Assembly: GCA_036268455.1 (NCBI GenBank) | Contig: DATAUD010000070.1 | Coordinates: 1 to 64,000 of the forward strand | DNA length: 64,000 nucleotides | DNA from: DATAUD01 sp036268455 | GTDB taxonomy: Bacteria > Verrucomicrobiota > Verrucomicrobiia > Limisphaerales > Palsa-1400 | Direction: 5' to 3' | In this document: positions 7,583 through 16,022 of the stretch, piece after piece | Layout: each line of letters opens with the position of its first letter | How positions within the stretch are numbered: position 1 is the stretch's first letter | Program-made: the position numbers and the translations under genes | Notes under the pieces: generated by a model | Seen by the model: only the letters and a program-made list of their open reading frames with translations | What the model was told of the DNA's origin: nothing | The model's database searches: none

Positions 7583-9466
7583 ATGAATCAGGCAGTGCCC
7601 AAAAACTCATTGACTCACGGATTCGCTGACTCCTTAACTATGCTGGTGTTAGATTCGCTTAAACGTTACTTCGGTTTCACATCATTTCGCCCCCTCCAAC
7701 AGGAAATCATCCATAGCGCAATGACGGGGAAGGACGTTTTCGCTTTGCTGCCCACGGGAGGGGGAAAATCGCTCTGTTTTCAATTGCCCGCTTTGCTTCG
7801 GCCGGGTCTTACCGTAGTTGTCTCACCGCTGATCGCATTGATGAAGGACCAGGTCGATGCGCTCCAGGCCGCGGGAATCGCCGCGACATTTCTCAATTCC
7901 ACTTTGGACCCCGAAGAATCCCGGCGTCGGCTCGCCAGGTTGCACCGTGGAGGGTTTGTCCTGCTTTATGTCGCGCCTGAGCGCCTGATGCTCTCGGGCT
8001 TCCTGGAGGATTTGCGAAAGTGGAACGTGACCTTGATCGCTGTGGACGAAGCTCATTGCATCAGCGAATGGGGCCACGATTTTCGTCCCGAATATCGAAA
8101 ACTCTCTCAGTTGCGCTCCCTTTTCCCGAAAGTCCCGCTAATGGCCCTGACCGCCACGGCGACGACCCGCGTCCGCGAGGACATCGTCAAACTCCTGGAA
8201 CTGCGCGAGCCGCGATGTTTCGTTGCCAGCTTCAATCGGCCGAATCTTACCTATCGTGTCATCGCCAAAAACAAGCCGTCGTCGCAGGTGGTGGCCTTCC
8301 TTCGCGCCCATCCGCGCGAGAGCGGCATTGTTTATTGTCAAAGCCGCAAAAGCTCCGAGCGCCTCGCCGAACATCTCGAAAACAACGGCATTCGCGCAAG
8401 ACCGTATCACGCCGGATTGACAGCGCGGCAGCGAAACGAAAACCAGGAACTTTTTCTGCGCGACGAGGTCCGCGTCATTTGCGCCACCATCGCCTTTGGA
8501 ATGGGCATCAACAAGCCCAACGTCCGTTTTGTCATTCATTACGACCTGCCCAAAAACGTCGAAGGCTACTACCAGGAAACCGGACGCGCCGGGCGCGATG
8601 GATTGCCCGCCGAGTGCATCCTTTTGTTCAACCCTGGTGACACCGTTAAACAGATGCGTTTCATCGACGAAAAGCCGCCCGACGAACAGCAAATCGCTCG
8701 CGAGCAACTCCGCCAAATCCTCCATTACGCGGAGACCTCCGGCTGCCGTCGCGGCGAATTGCTCCTCTATTTTGGCGAGAGGTCCCCGGTTGAAAAATGC
8801 GGCGGCTGCGACAATTGCCTGACGCCGCGCGCCACATTCGACGGCACCGTCGCCGCGCAGAAACTTCTTTCGTGCGTCTTTCGCATCCGGGAGAAAAGCA
8901 ATTTCGACGTCGGCCTCAACCACATCACAGAAGTTTTGACGGGCGCCGACACGGACAAAATCCGACGCTGGGGCCACGACAAACTATCGACCTACGGAAT
9001 CGGCGGCGAGCATACGCGTTTTGAATGGCAGGCCATCGGCCGCGAACTCATGCGCATTGGTTATTTGCGGCAGGCGTCCGGCCAATTTAGCACGCTGGAA
9101 CTGACTGACGAAGGCCGCGCCGCGCTTCGCCAGCGCAAGTCAATAGTTTTGACGCAACCCATTGCCGCCCCCGCGGAAAAAGAAAAAGAGAGGGTCCCGC
9201 GCTCCGGCGAAATCACCTGCGACGAGGAACTTTTCGAGCGATTGCGCCAATTGCGAAAGACCCTTGCCGACGCGCGCAACGTTCCGGCTTACATCATTTT
9301 TTCCGACGTTTCGTTGCGGCAAATGGCGCGCCATTATCCGGCGAACGAGGAACAATTTGCCCGCATCAATGGCGTTGGCGAAAAAAAGCTGAAAGAATTC
9401 GGCGCCTCCTTCCTCTCCGAAATCACCGCTTACCTCCAAACCCACCCGCGCCAAATGTTTGCGTGA
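7583..9466 (+). CDS. recQ: ATP-dependent DNA helicase RecQ
   Basis: RecQ unwinds DNA 3' to 5' during recombination and fork repair. The 627-residue protein carries Walker A (LPTGGGKSLCFQLP), the DEAH box and aromatic loop (VDEAHCISEWGHDFRPEY), and motifs V-VI (TIAFGMGINKPNVRFVIH, YYQETGRAGRDG). The zinc site of the RQC region has cysteines in SGCRRGELLLYFGE and CGGCDNC. A C-terminal HRDC domain (about 540-620, FERLRQLRKTLADARNVPAYIIFSD) completes the full RecQ layout. An ATG at 7640 gives MLVLDSLKRYFGF and is an equally likely start. The gene diverges from the motility operon. Confidence 0.96.
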   Translation: MNQAVPKNSLTHGFADSLTMLVLDSLKRYFGFTSFRPLQQEIIHSAMTGKDVFALLPTGGGKSLCFQLPALLRPGLTVVVSPLIALMKDQVDALQAAGIAATFLNSTLDPEESRRRLARLHRGGFVLLYVAPERLMLSGFLEDLRKWNVTLIAVDEAHCISEWGHDFRPEYRKLSQLRSLFPKVPLMALTATATTRVREDIVKLLELREPRCFVASFNRPNLTYRVIAKNKPSSQVVAFLRAHPRESGIVYCQSRKSSERLAEHLENNGIRARPYHAGLTARQRNENQELFLRDEVRVICATIAFGMGINKPNVRFVIHYDLPKNVEGYYQETGRAGRDGLPAECILLFNPGDTVKQMRFIDEKPPDEQQIAREQLRQILHYAETSGCRRGELLLYFGERSPVEKCGGCDNCLTPRATFDGTVAAQKLLSCVFRIREKSNFDVGLNHITEVLTGADTDKIRRWGHDKLSTYGIGGEHTRFEWQAIGRELMRIGYLRQASGQFSTLELTDEGRAALRQRKSIVLTQPIAAPAEKEKERVPRSGEITCDEELFERLRQLRKTLADARNVPAYIIFSDVSLRQMARHYPANEEQFARINGVGEKKLKEFGASFLSEITAYLQTHPRQMFA

Positions 9467-9512
9467 AGCGCAGCGGGGCTTGATTGCCGGAAAAATTCGG
9501 CGACGTTAGGGA

Positions 9513-9938
9513 ATGGGCATGTTACGCGCAATTTCGCATGTTCTTGCGGCCTTTGTGAGCAACGCCTCGGAATTCAAGCGCCGCTGGAAGGAACCGGCGA
9601 CCGGCGATGGCTTTCCGCGCCGTTGGGAAGGCCAATGGATCAGCGAATCAAACGGCCATCACGGCGCACTCCGCTGCATCCTCGCCCAGAGAAGTCCGAC
9701 AGAATTCGCCGCGACCTTTCATGCCGTTTACGCCGGAATTTTGCGCGTGTGTTACACCGTGCCGTTGCGCGGCCAGCGGGCAGGGGATGCGCTGAAATTG
9801 GAAGGCGACACTGACCTTGGGCGCCTTGCGGGCGGAACCTATCATTATTCCGGCGAAGCCACCGGGCGCATGTTTCGTTGCGCCTACCAATGCAAGTACG
9901 ACTACGGCGCCTTTGAAATGTTCCCCGTCTCTTCCTAG
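9513..9938 (+). CDS. Hypothetical protein, 141 residues
   Basis: I do not recognise this family. The sequence opens MGMLRAISHVLAAFVSNASEF, a short amphipathic or weakly hydrophobic helix. It continues with a probable beta-rich domain (FPRRWEGQWISESNGHHGALRCILA...FHAVYAGILRVCYTVPL...GTYHYSGEATGRMFRCAYQCKYDYGAFEMFPV). The W-x-G-x-W-x-S-x-x-x-G-H-x-G start of that domain resembles small lipocalin-like folds, but this is only an impression. Two starts, 9513 and 9519, are six bases apart. Its stop overlaps the convergent reductase gene by four bases. Confidence 0.6.
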   Translation: MGMLRAISHVLAAFVSNASEFKRRWKEPATGDGFPRRWEGQWISESNGHHGALRCILAQRSPTEFAATFHAVYAGILRVCYTVPLRGQRAGDALKLEGDTDLGRLAGGTYHYSGEATGRMFRCAYQCKYDYGAFEMFPVSS

Positions 9939-10630
9939 TCGTCCCGCCTGTACACTAAAAATAAATCGGCCTCGACCCGTTTCATCGAAACCAGTCGCAA
10001 TCTCGCCGCGTCCGCGAGCAATTCTATTCCCGCCCCGTCAGCAAGCGTGGGCGCGTCGCGTCCGCCGAAAATAACCGGCGCAATCGTCAGGTGAAGTTCA
10101 TCCACAAGTCCCGCGCGGAAAAGAGCGCCGTTTAATTCCCCTCCGCCCTCGCACAACAAACGTTCGACGTTCCATCGTTTCCGCAGCCATCGAAACGCTT
10201 TTTCAAAATCAATTTCCGTGCCGCCCATCACTTTCACCTCGTCCGCAAGCGACCGCAATTCGCGCAGTTTCTTTTCTGGAATCAATTCGCTTGTCAATAT
10301 CACGATCGGCGAAAAGCGACGCCGGAAAATCTCCGCATTTGGGTCGATGGTCCCGGAACCGCTGACGATGATCCGCAAATTATATTCGGCGAGTCCGCGC
10401 TTGACTCGCAGCCGCCGAAATTTCGCGGGGCCAGGCCCCAAATTGACGCGGTCCAAATCCACTGTCCGGGCGCCGGCCATCACGGCGTCCGCCGTCGCCC
10501 GCAATTCCAGCAAATGCTCGCGGTCGCGCGGCCCGGCAAACGGTTCGTAGTGCCGCGTGACCGGCGCGATTTTGCCGTCGGCGGTTATCGCCGCATTGAG
10601 GAAAACAAATGGGAACGCGCGCCGCTTCAT
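9935..10630 (-). CDS. RibD C-terminal / dihydrofolate reductase-fold reductase
   Basis: The product is a stand-alone pyridine-nucleotide reductase of the RibD C-terminal type, 231 residues from the ATG at 10630. It shows FVFLNAAITADGKIA at the front, a nucleotide-binding core (ADAVMAGARTVDLDRVNLG), and LLCEGGGELNGALFRAGLVDELHLTIAPVIFGG, the RibD reductase signature. It lacks the deaminase domain. The start overlaps the stop of the LarA-like gene by one base (TGATG), so the two are translationally coupled. Full RibD is already encoded at 213-1340, so this copy may act on a related substrate; the true substrate is not evident. The frame is open further upstream to 10672 inside the LarA-like gene. 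Confidence 0.8.
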   Translation of the reverse strand: MKRRAFPFVFLNAAITADGKIAPVTRHYEPFAGPRDREHLLELRATADAVMAGARTVDLDRVNLGPGPAKFRRLRVKRGLAEYNLRIIVSGSGTIDPNAEIFRRRFSPIVILTSELIPEKKLRELRSLADEVKVMGGTEIDFEKAFRWLRKRWNVERLLCEGGGELNGALFRAGLVDELHLTIAPVIFGGRDAPTLADGAGIELLADAARLRLVSMKRVEADLFLVYRRDD

Positions 10631-11952
10631 CACGCCGCGATGGCGGATGCCGCGTCCACTCCCCCGGCCCACGCTGGAGGGTTCTTCAAATGGAACAACA
10701 TTTCGCCCGCCTTCGGGACGAGCAAAACCCCTTCATCCTCCCGGTTCGCGAAATCCTGAGGCCGAATCGTTTTTGGATCGCGGTAGCTGAGATTGATTTT
10801 CCGGCAAATCTCCTCTGGAATCGAAGTCGCCAGGACCACTCGCGCCCGCGGCGTCTCGACGCCGTTTTCAAAAGTGCCAAGTCCGTGCACATGCGTGCTG
10901 TGCGCCAGCACCCCCCACGGATAATTCTGAAAACGGTCCCACTGCTTGAGAAAATAATCCCTGCAATGATACCCGATCTCCAGAATCGTGTTCCCGTGGC
11001 TGATGCAAACTTCGCTGATGTGCGGCGCGTAAATGATCAATTCCCCGCCGTCGGCCAGCACAGGCTCCAGCTTGTACATGCACTTTCCGCCCGTCCAAAG
11101 TTCGTCATACATCGGCGGCGCGCACGACAAAATCGTGTCAAATGGATGGCTCTTATAAGTGATGTGCAACCGGCGCGACAATTCGCTCGCCGCGTCCCAG
11201 GCCGCTTCCGGCGTTCCCGCATAAAGTCCCGCCAAACCCTGGCCTTCCACTACCAGGCAAAAACAGAGCTTCGGAACGGAAACCATTCCGCCCGCCCAAT
11301 CCACCACCCGCCGCACCGGCGTCCATTTGTTGCCGATGATCATCGGGTTCGTCACGACCGCGCCAAGCCAATGGAAAAAATTCAAAATCCGCGGTCCGCC
11401 GACGCCCGGAAAAAGGTATTTGTTCCCGCCGGAAAACCCAACCACCTCATGCGGAAACACAGGCCCGATGATGATGACCTGATCGTAATCAAAAATCAGC
11501 CGGTTCACTTCCACCGGCACATCCATCGCGAATAACCCATTCGTCAGCCGGCTGATTTCCCTCGCCGGAATAACGCCCACCTCCCGCAACGCCGCCGGAT
11601 TGTCCCAGGCATGATTGTGGAATTGCACGGAGCGATAAACACCCTTGCGCTCCTCCATCGAAATTTCCAGCCGCCGGCAAATGGCCTCCTCGCTCATCGG
11701 CTGATGGGTCCCGAGCGCAATCAGCACGTCCAATTTGTCCGTCACCCCGCCAATGCGCGAGAAAAGCGCCTTGAAAATCAGCCCAATCGGCGCCGTGCGC
11801 GTGCCATCGGGCACAATCACCAGCACACGTTTCCCGCGATAATCCCCCTCGGGACACGCCTGGGCGACAGCGTCGGTGGCTGCTCGATCCGAAACCAATC
11901 CGCTGCCCGGCTGGCATTGGGCCGGCAACGGTGTGGAAGACTCGCTATTCAT
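10630..11952 (-). CDS. LarA-like nickel-pincer racemase/epimerase family protein (DUF2088)
   Basis: The product is a 440-residue homologue of lactate racemase LarA. The N-terminal DUF2088 domain has VPDGTRTAP (compare DHTRP in LarA) and LIALGTHQPMSEEAI. The block FPHEVVGFSGGNKYLFPGVGG carries His168 and Lys178, and His194 follows in NFFHWLG. The spacing of these three residues (10 and 16) equals that of His174, Lys184 and His200 of Lactobacillus plantarum LarA, where the lysine holds the nickel-pincer cofactor. So a cofactor-binding enzyme is likely; the hydroxy-acid substrate is unknown. The cofactor-making LarB, LarC and LarE are not in the window. It overlaps the upstream regulator by four bases and the downstream reductase by one. 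Confidence 0.8.
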   Translation of the reverse strand: MNSESSTPLPAQCQPGSGLVSDRAATDAVAQACPEGDYRGKRVLVIVPDGTRTAPIGLIFKALFSRIGGVTDKLDVLIALGTHQPMSEEAICRRLEISMEERKGVYRSVQFHNHAWDNPAALREVGVIPAREISRLTNGLFAMDVPVEVNRLIFDYDQVIIIGPVFPHEVVGFSGGNKYLFPGVGGPRILNFFHWLGAVVTNPMIIGNKWTPVRRVVDWAGGMVSVPKLCFCLVVEGQGLAGLYAGTPEAAWDAASELSRRLHITYKSHPFDTILSCAPPMYDELWTGGKCMYKLEPVLADGGELIIYAPHISEVCISHGNTILEIGYHCRDYFLKQWDRFQNYPWGVLAHSTHVHGLGTFENGVETPRARVVLATSIPEEICRKINLSYRDPKTIRPQDFANREDEGVLLVPKAGEMLFHLKNPPAWAGGVDAASAIAA

Positions 11953-12635
11953 TGGCCGCGCATTTGAATAGCCATGTGCACCAATTCCGTCGAGGTTTTT
12001 AAATTCAGCTTCTCCTTGATGTGGGCGCGGTGCGACTCAATCGTTTTAATGCTCAAGCGCAAATGCTCCGCGATTTGCCGTGTGCCGCGGCCCTCTCCGA
12101 TCAACCCGAACACTTCCAGTTCACGGTCGCTCAACCGTTCCGTAACCGACCCCCCCGCATTGGCCCTGCCGGTGGCCAGCCTATGGACGAATTTTGAACT
12201 CATCCCTTCGCTAAGGTAGATGCCGCCGTTGAGCACCTGGCGGATCGCGCTCAACACGCGGTCCGTCGCCTCCTCTTTCATGATATAACCCGCCGCCCCC
12301 GCGTGAAGGACCCGCTCCGCATAAAGGGTTTCGTCGTGCATGGAAAGCACCAGCACCGCCACGTTCGGATACGTGGTCTTGATATTCTTGACCAGGTCCA
12401 GCCCGCTGCTGCTCTTCAGGGAAAGGTCCACAATGGCCAGATTCGGCTGCAAGCTGGGAATCGCCGTGAAAGCCAGGCCGGCATCTTCAAATTGTCCGCA
12501 GACTTTCAAATCCGGCTCGTGATCGATCAATTGCGCCAGCCCATTGCGCATCACCGGATGGTCATCGACAAGAATGATTTTGAACCCGCCTTTGACAGCA
12601 TGGATTGTCCCGGACTTTGCGACAGATGGTTTCAT
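11949..12635 (-). CDS. NarL/FixJ-type response regulator without adjacent kinase
   Basis: This two-component regulator has an N-terminal receiver (KIILVDDHPVMRNGLAQLI, phosphoacceptor Asp in LAIVDLSLKSSSGLDL, conserved Lys in YIMKEEATD). The C-terminal LuxR helix-turn-helix reads LSDRELEVFGLIGEGRGTRQIAEHLRLSIKTIESHRAHIKEKLNL. From the ATG at 12635 it has 228 residues; the frame continues to 12728 but the extra 31 residues have no domain character. No histidine kinase is nearby. The four-base overlap with the LarA-like gene means the regulator is the first gene of that operon, and it may control its own operon. Confidence 0.88.
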   Translation of the reverse strand: MKPSVAKSGTIHAVKGGFKIILVDDHPVMRNGLAQLIDHEPDLKVCGQFEDAGLAFTAIPSLQPNLAIVDLSLKSSSGLDLVKNIKTTYPNVAVLVLSMHDETLYAERVLHAGAAGYIMKEEATDRVLSAIRQVLNGGIYLSEGMSSKFVHRLATGRANAGGSVTERLSDRELEVFGLIGEGRGTRQIAEHLRLSIKTIESHRAHIKEKLNLKTSTELVHMAIQMRGQ

Positions 12636-12871
12636 TTTCGTTTCAAGCCGCGGCTGGAAATCCAGTCTTTGACGCCGACTCGGCCCCCCAGCGCCCTGAG
12701 TGTATGACACAACGAGTCCGATGTCCACTTGAGATGCGCTTCCAGGGTCATCAGATCATTTCATCAACCTCATTCCTCGCAAACCTCTGCCATGCCAACT
12801 ACCAATCAATCCGGGGAATCTCCGATTAAAACATGAGGGAATCCCTTATTTGGCGGCCAAAAATTTACCGC

Positions 12872-12900
12872 TTGACGCGATGCGACAGTTGTAGCAACAT
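12872..12900 (+). promoter_or_regulatory. Candidate promoter of the blaI-like gene
   Basis: A TTGACG box at 12872-12877 is followed after 17 bases by CAACAT at 12895-12900. The -35 box is good and the -10 box is weak. The -10 box lies inside the palindrome at 12890-12909, so a bound repressor would block polymerase. Confidence 0.4.
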
Positions 12901-12909
12901 TTTGCTACA
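12890..12909. promoter_or_regulatory. Operator candidate for the BlaI/CopY-family repressor
   Basis: A perfect 8-base inverted repeat TGTAGCAA-CATT-TTGCTACA lies 13 bases before the repressor ATG. It resembles the TACA...TGTA palindromes bound by BlaI and MecI dimers, and its position over the promoter fits autorepression. Confidence 0.65.
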
Positions 12910-12922
12910 TTTGTAATCTCTT

Positions 12923-13291
12923 ATGAAATCCGTCAAAATCTCCGGCGCCGAATGGCAGGTCATGAATATCCTCTGGGAACGTTCCCCTTTGACCGGCGGC
13001 GAAATCATTGCCGCCCTTCAAACCAAATCCGCTTGGAAGCCCCGCACAATCCGTACGCTTCTGGACCGGCTCGTTGGAAAAGGCGCCCTCAAGGTCCTTT
13101 CCAACGGCAAACGCCGGTTTGCGCCTGAGGTAAGCCTCGAAGCCTGCGTTCGCGGCGAAAGCCGGTCCTTCATCGAGCGGGTCTTTGGCGGCCAGCCGGC
13201 CTCAATGCTCCTTCACATCATCAAGGAAACCAAGCTGACCAAAGAGGAAATCGACCAGCTCAAGAAGTTGCTTGGGGAGAAACAAAAATGA
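12923..13291 (+). CDS. blaI: BlaI/MecI/CopY family transcriptional repressor
   Basis: This 122-residue winged-helix repressor begins MKSVKISGAEWQVMNILWERSPLTGGEI, the family opening, followed by the recognition region WKPRTIRTLLDRLVGKGAL and the wing KRRFAPEV. The C-terminal dimerisation part includes LLHIIKETKLTKEEIDQLKKLL. In the known Bla/Mec systems a membrane M56 peptidase (BlaR1) senses a signal, and the repressor is then cleaved. Here the M56 gene begins four bases before this stop (ATGA overlap), matching that layout. The trigger need not be a beta-lactam, because many verrucomicrobial pairs lack a penicillin-binding sensor. Confidence 0.88.
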   Translation: MKSVKISGAEWQVMNILWERSPLTGGEIIAALQTKSAWKPRTIRTLLDRLVGKGALKVLSNGKRRFAPEVSLEACVRGESRSFIERVFGGQPASMLLHIIKETKLTKEEIDQLKKLLGEKQK

Positions 13292-14739
13292 ACGCGACAC
13301 TTCATTCTTTTTTTGCGTGGCTTCTGCGCTCCTCGTGGCAGGCGGCCATTCTCACTGTTCTGGTGTTGCTGGCGCAGTTCTGCCTTGGCAAACGCCTCGA
13401 TGGCCGCTGGCGCCACCTCCTTTGGCTGCTGGTCCTCGCGAGGCTGGCGATTCCCTTTTCACCGTCCAGCCCCGCCAGCTTATTCAACTATCTTCGTTTC
13501 GATTCCCCCACAACGCATCGCCAAACCATCCCCACCGCCACTGTCGCGGAACCGCCGCAGCAATCTTCGATTCCACCCCAACCAGCCATGGCTGCGCAAA
13601 CGAGCGATGTCGTGGCCTTGCCGCTCCCACCGGCCAGTCATTGGAAAGTCCCGCCTTGGCCGATTCTTCTCGCCGTAATCTGGGCGATTGGCGCCGCGAT
13701 TCTGGGCGCGCGCGTAACCGTCCAAAATATTTTATTCCGCCGCCGCCTGCGTCATGGGATCGCGATAGACGATCCGCAAATCTCGCGTCTTTTCAAAGAG
13801 TGCAAATCCTCAATGCGCGTCGCGACCTCAGTGCGCCTGGTCGAAACCGGCCTGGTGGAAAGCCCGGCCCTCTACGGGCTTCTCCCGCCGAAACTTTTGC
13901 TGCCGCCCAAGCTGGCGGATCGTTTCGCCGCGCCTGAGTTACGCCATATTTTCCTGCATGAATTGGCCCACGTTCACCGGCGCGACATGGCCCTCCAATG
14001 GCTGGTGACTTGTTTCCAGATCATCCATTGGTTCAATCCGATTCTTTGGTTTGGCTTTCGACGGATGGCCGCCGACCGCGAATTGGCGTGCGACGAACTG
14101 GCCCTCTCCGTCATCGGCGAAACCGAAGGCACAGCTTATGGCCAAACCATCGTGAAACTCCTGGAAGCCTGCTCACCGCCTCCCGCGCTTCCCGGCCTGG
14201 TCGGAATCCTCGAAGACAAAAGCCAGATTTTCCGGCGCATTTCGATGATCGCGCGATTCAAGCGACACCCGCGCTGGTCGCTCGCCGGCGCGGTTGCGGC
14301 TGTGGCGCTGGGCGTGGCCACTCTCACAGGCGCTCAAACAGAAAAATCTTCCGAATTGACCGGCACGGTGAAAATGACCAGCGGCGCGCCCGCAAGGGCA
14401 ACGGTTTTTATTTACACTGCCGGACCACGCGCGGGCACAAGCCCGGTTTGCCCTTCCTGTTATCCCGATTGCGGCAAAAGCGCGAAAACCGACAGCCGCG
14501 GCCGTTTCAAAATCAAATCGCTTGATCCCCAACTGATCTACCGTGTCCTGGTGGTTGGTGAAAACAGCAAGCCGGCTTTTGTCGCCAAAGTTGATCCCGC
14601 CAGGGAACCGATCCAAGTCACCCTCCAACCGCAAGACCTCGCCCAAGTCCCGCCCGACTGCATCCTGCGTGGACGGGTGGCTGACGCCAAGGGCGACCCA
14701 ATCAAACTGGCGATTATCGAACGTCGCATGGCCCGATAG
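13288..14739 (+). CDS. BlaR1-like M56 membrane metallopeptidase, 3'-broken
   Basis: This is the sensor-peptidase partner of the upstream repressor. Membrane segments lie near residues 15-50 and 122-145, and another follows the peptidase domain near 325-345 (WSLAGAVAAVALGVATLTG). The zinc motif HELAH is in IFLHELAHVHRRDM, with the downstream third-ligand region RRMAADRELACDELAL. The periplasmic part then starts a carboxypeptidase-regulatory-like beta-sandwich (ELTGTVKMTSGAPARATVFIY) and a second one (ILRGRVADAKGDPIKLAII). It stops at 14737 in the middle of that domain, where related proteins continue. The missing continuation is found in other frames up to 17362. The peptidase domain itself is intact. 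Confidence 0.8.
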   Translation: MNATLHSFFAWLLRSSWQAAILTVLVLLAQFCLGKRLDGRWRHLLWLLVLARLAIPFSPSSPASLFNYLRFDSPTTHRQTIPTATVAEPPQQSSIPPQPAMAAQTSDVVALPLPPASHWKVPPWPILLAVIWAIGAAILGARVTVQNILFRRRLRHGIAIDDPQISRLFKECKSSMRVATSVRLVETGLVESPALYGLLPPKLLLPPKLADRFAAPELRHIFLHELAHVHRRDMALQWLVTCFQIIHWFNPILWFGFRRMAADRELACDELALSVIGETEGTAYGQTIVKLLEACSPPPALPGLVGILEDKSQIFRRISMIARFKRHPRWSLAGAVAAVALGVATLTGAQTEKSSELTGTVKMTSGAPARATVFIYTAGPRAGTSPVCPSCYPDCGKSAKTDSRGRFKIKSLDPQLIYRVLVVGENSKPAFVAKVDPAREPIQVTLQPQDLAQVPPDCILRGRVADAKGDPIKLAIIERRMAR

Positions 14740-16022
14740 CAAGGCTCAGCCTGGCAATTGAAGCCACCGCTTTCGCCAGGCGAACATTTGTGGGTGTCAC
14801 GGGTGGCGCCCAACCGCGCGATTTTCAGTTGACCGAGGGCGCGACAATCAAGGGCCGCGTGATTCGCGATGGCCAGCCGCTGCCCAACGTGTCGGTGGGG
14901 GCCGTTTCGGTCGATCGAAACCCCGAAAATTACACTGGCGAGTATGAAACGGGCACAGACACTAACGGCCAGTTTACTTTCATCAACCTGCCGCACAATC
15001 TCTCATACCAGATTTATGGTCTGATGAAGTCCTTCAATGAGCGTGGCGCAACCAAAGTTCTCATAGTCAAAACCGGCGGCGACGGCTCGGTGACAGACGC
15101 CGGTGCGTTGGAGACTTTCCCGGCCCATCGCATCAGTGGTCGCGTGGTTCTGTCGGATGGTAAGCCAATTCCTCCAAAGACTCGCCTGCTCGTCCGCAGG
15201 TCGGGTCTTTGGGACTCGGTGCTTGCTGATTTGGCAAAGGACGGCTCGTTCAGCGTCGTCGGCATCCCCTCCGGCATTGTTGACGTGACCATCGAAATGC
15301 CCGGTTATCATACTTCCTTTAAGAATGAGAGCTTCGATCCAGTGAACCCTGATCGGCTTATTGGCCGAATCAACCGGGACCTCGCGAGCCTGGTCATTCT
15401 GATGGACAAAGGAACCCGCCTCGAATCCCATTTTGACGAAAACGCCAATGAGATGGATTTGCCGGAAAATCACCCGCTGGCCGGTGTCGAACATTCCAAC
15501 GACCACACGCATCAGCAAATGATTTCCGGCCGGGTTACGGACAAACAGACAGGCCAGCCGATTGCTAACTTCCGAATCACGCCGGGATTGGCCAGCCCAT
15601 TCAGTGGCATAAATTGGAACCCTCAACGCGCCATTGATGGATCTAACGGAACCTACGTGATTTATTTAAACAAGGGGGAAAGCGCGCCCGCGCTCATGAT
15701 AGAAGCGTCCGGTTATATGCCAGTGGCTTCGCCAGAACTGCCGCCCGGGCAGGGCAATTTTGACTTTGTTCTGACGAAGGGAAATGGGCCCTCCGGCGTC
15801 GTCCTCCTGCCGGATGGAAAACCTGCCTCCAGCGCAAGCGTCACGCTGATTTGCCCGCCGGATGAGTTGCGGTCCATGCAACTGAGCGGAGGCGGCACAT
15901 TCGATGTCTTCCGCCATCGGCAACGTCTTGTGACAGCCGACGCCACGGGCCATTTTTCCTTTGCGCCCGAATTGGACATGCATTTTATCGCGGCTGCCTC
16001 GCCCGGCGGTTTGAATCGTTGA
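14733..16022 (+). pseudogene. Second segment of the broken M56 gene: regulatory-like repeats
   Basis: This frame, shifted from the preceding one, resumes with IEATAFARRTFVGVTGG, which matches the end of the beta-sandwich interrupted at 14737. It continues through several carboxypeptidase-regulatory-like domains (TIKGRVIRDGQPLPNVSVG, RISGRVVLSDGKPIPPKTRLLV, MISGRVTDKQTGQPIANFRI, PSGVVLLPDGKPASSASVTL). Roughly 25 residues of the interrupted domain seem absent, so the first lesion is probably a small deletion, not a single-base slip. It ends at a stop at 16020, one base out of frame with the next segment. A GTG at 14790 could start it separately, but it has no signal peptide. Confidence 0.7.
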
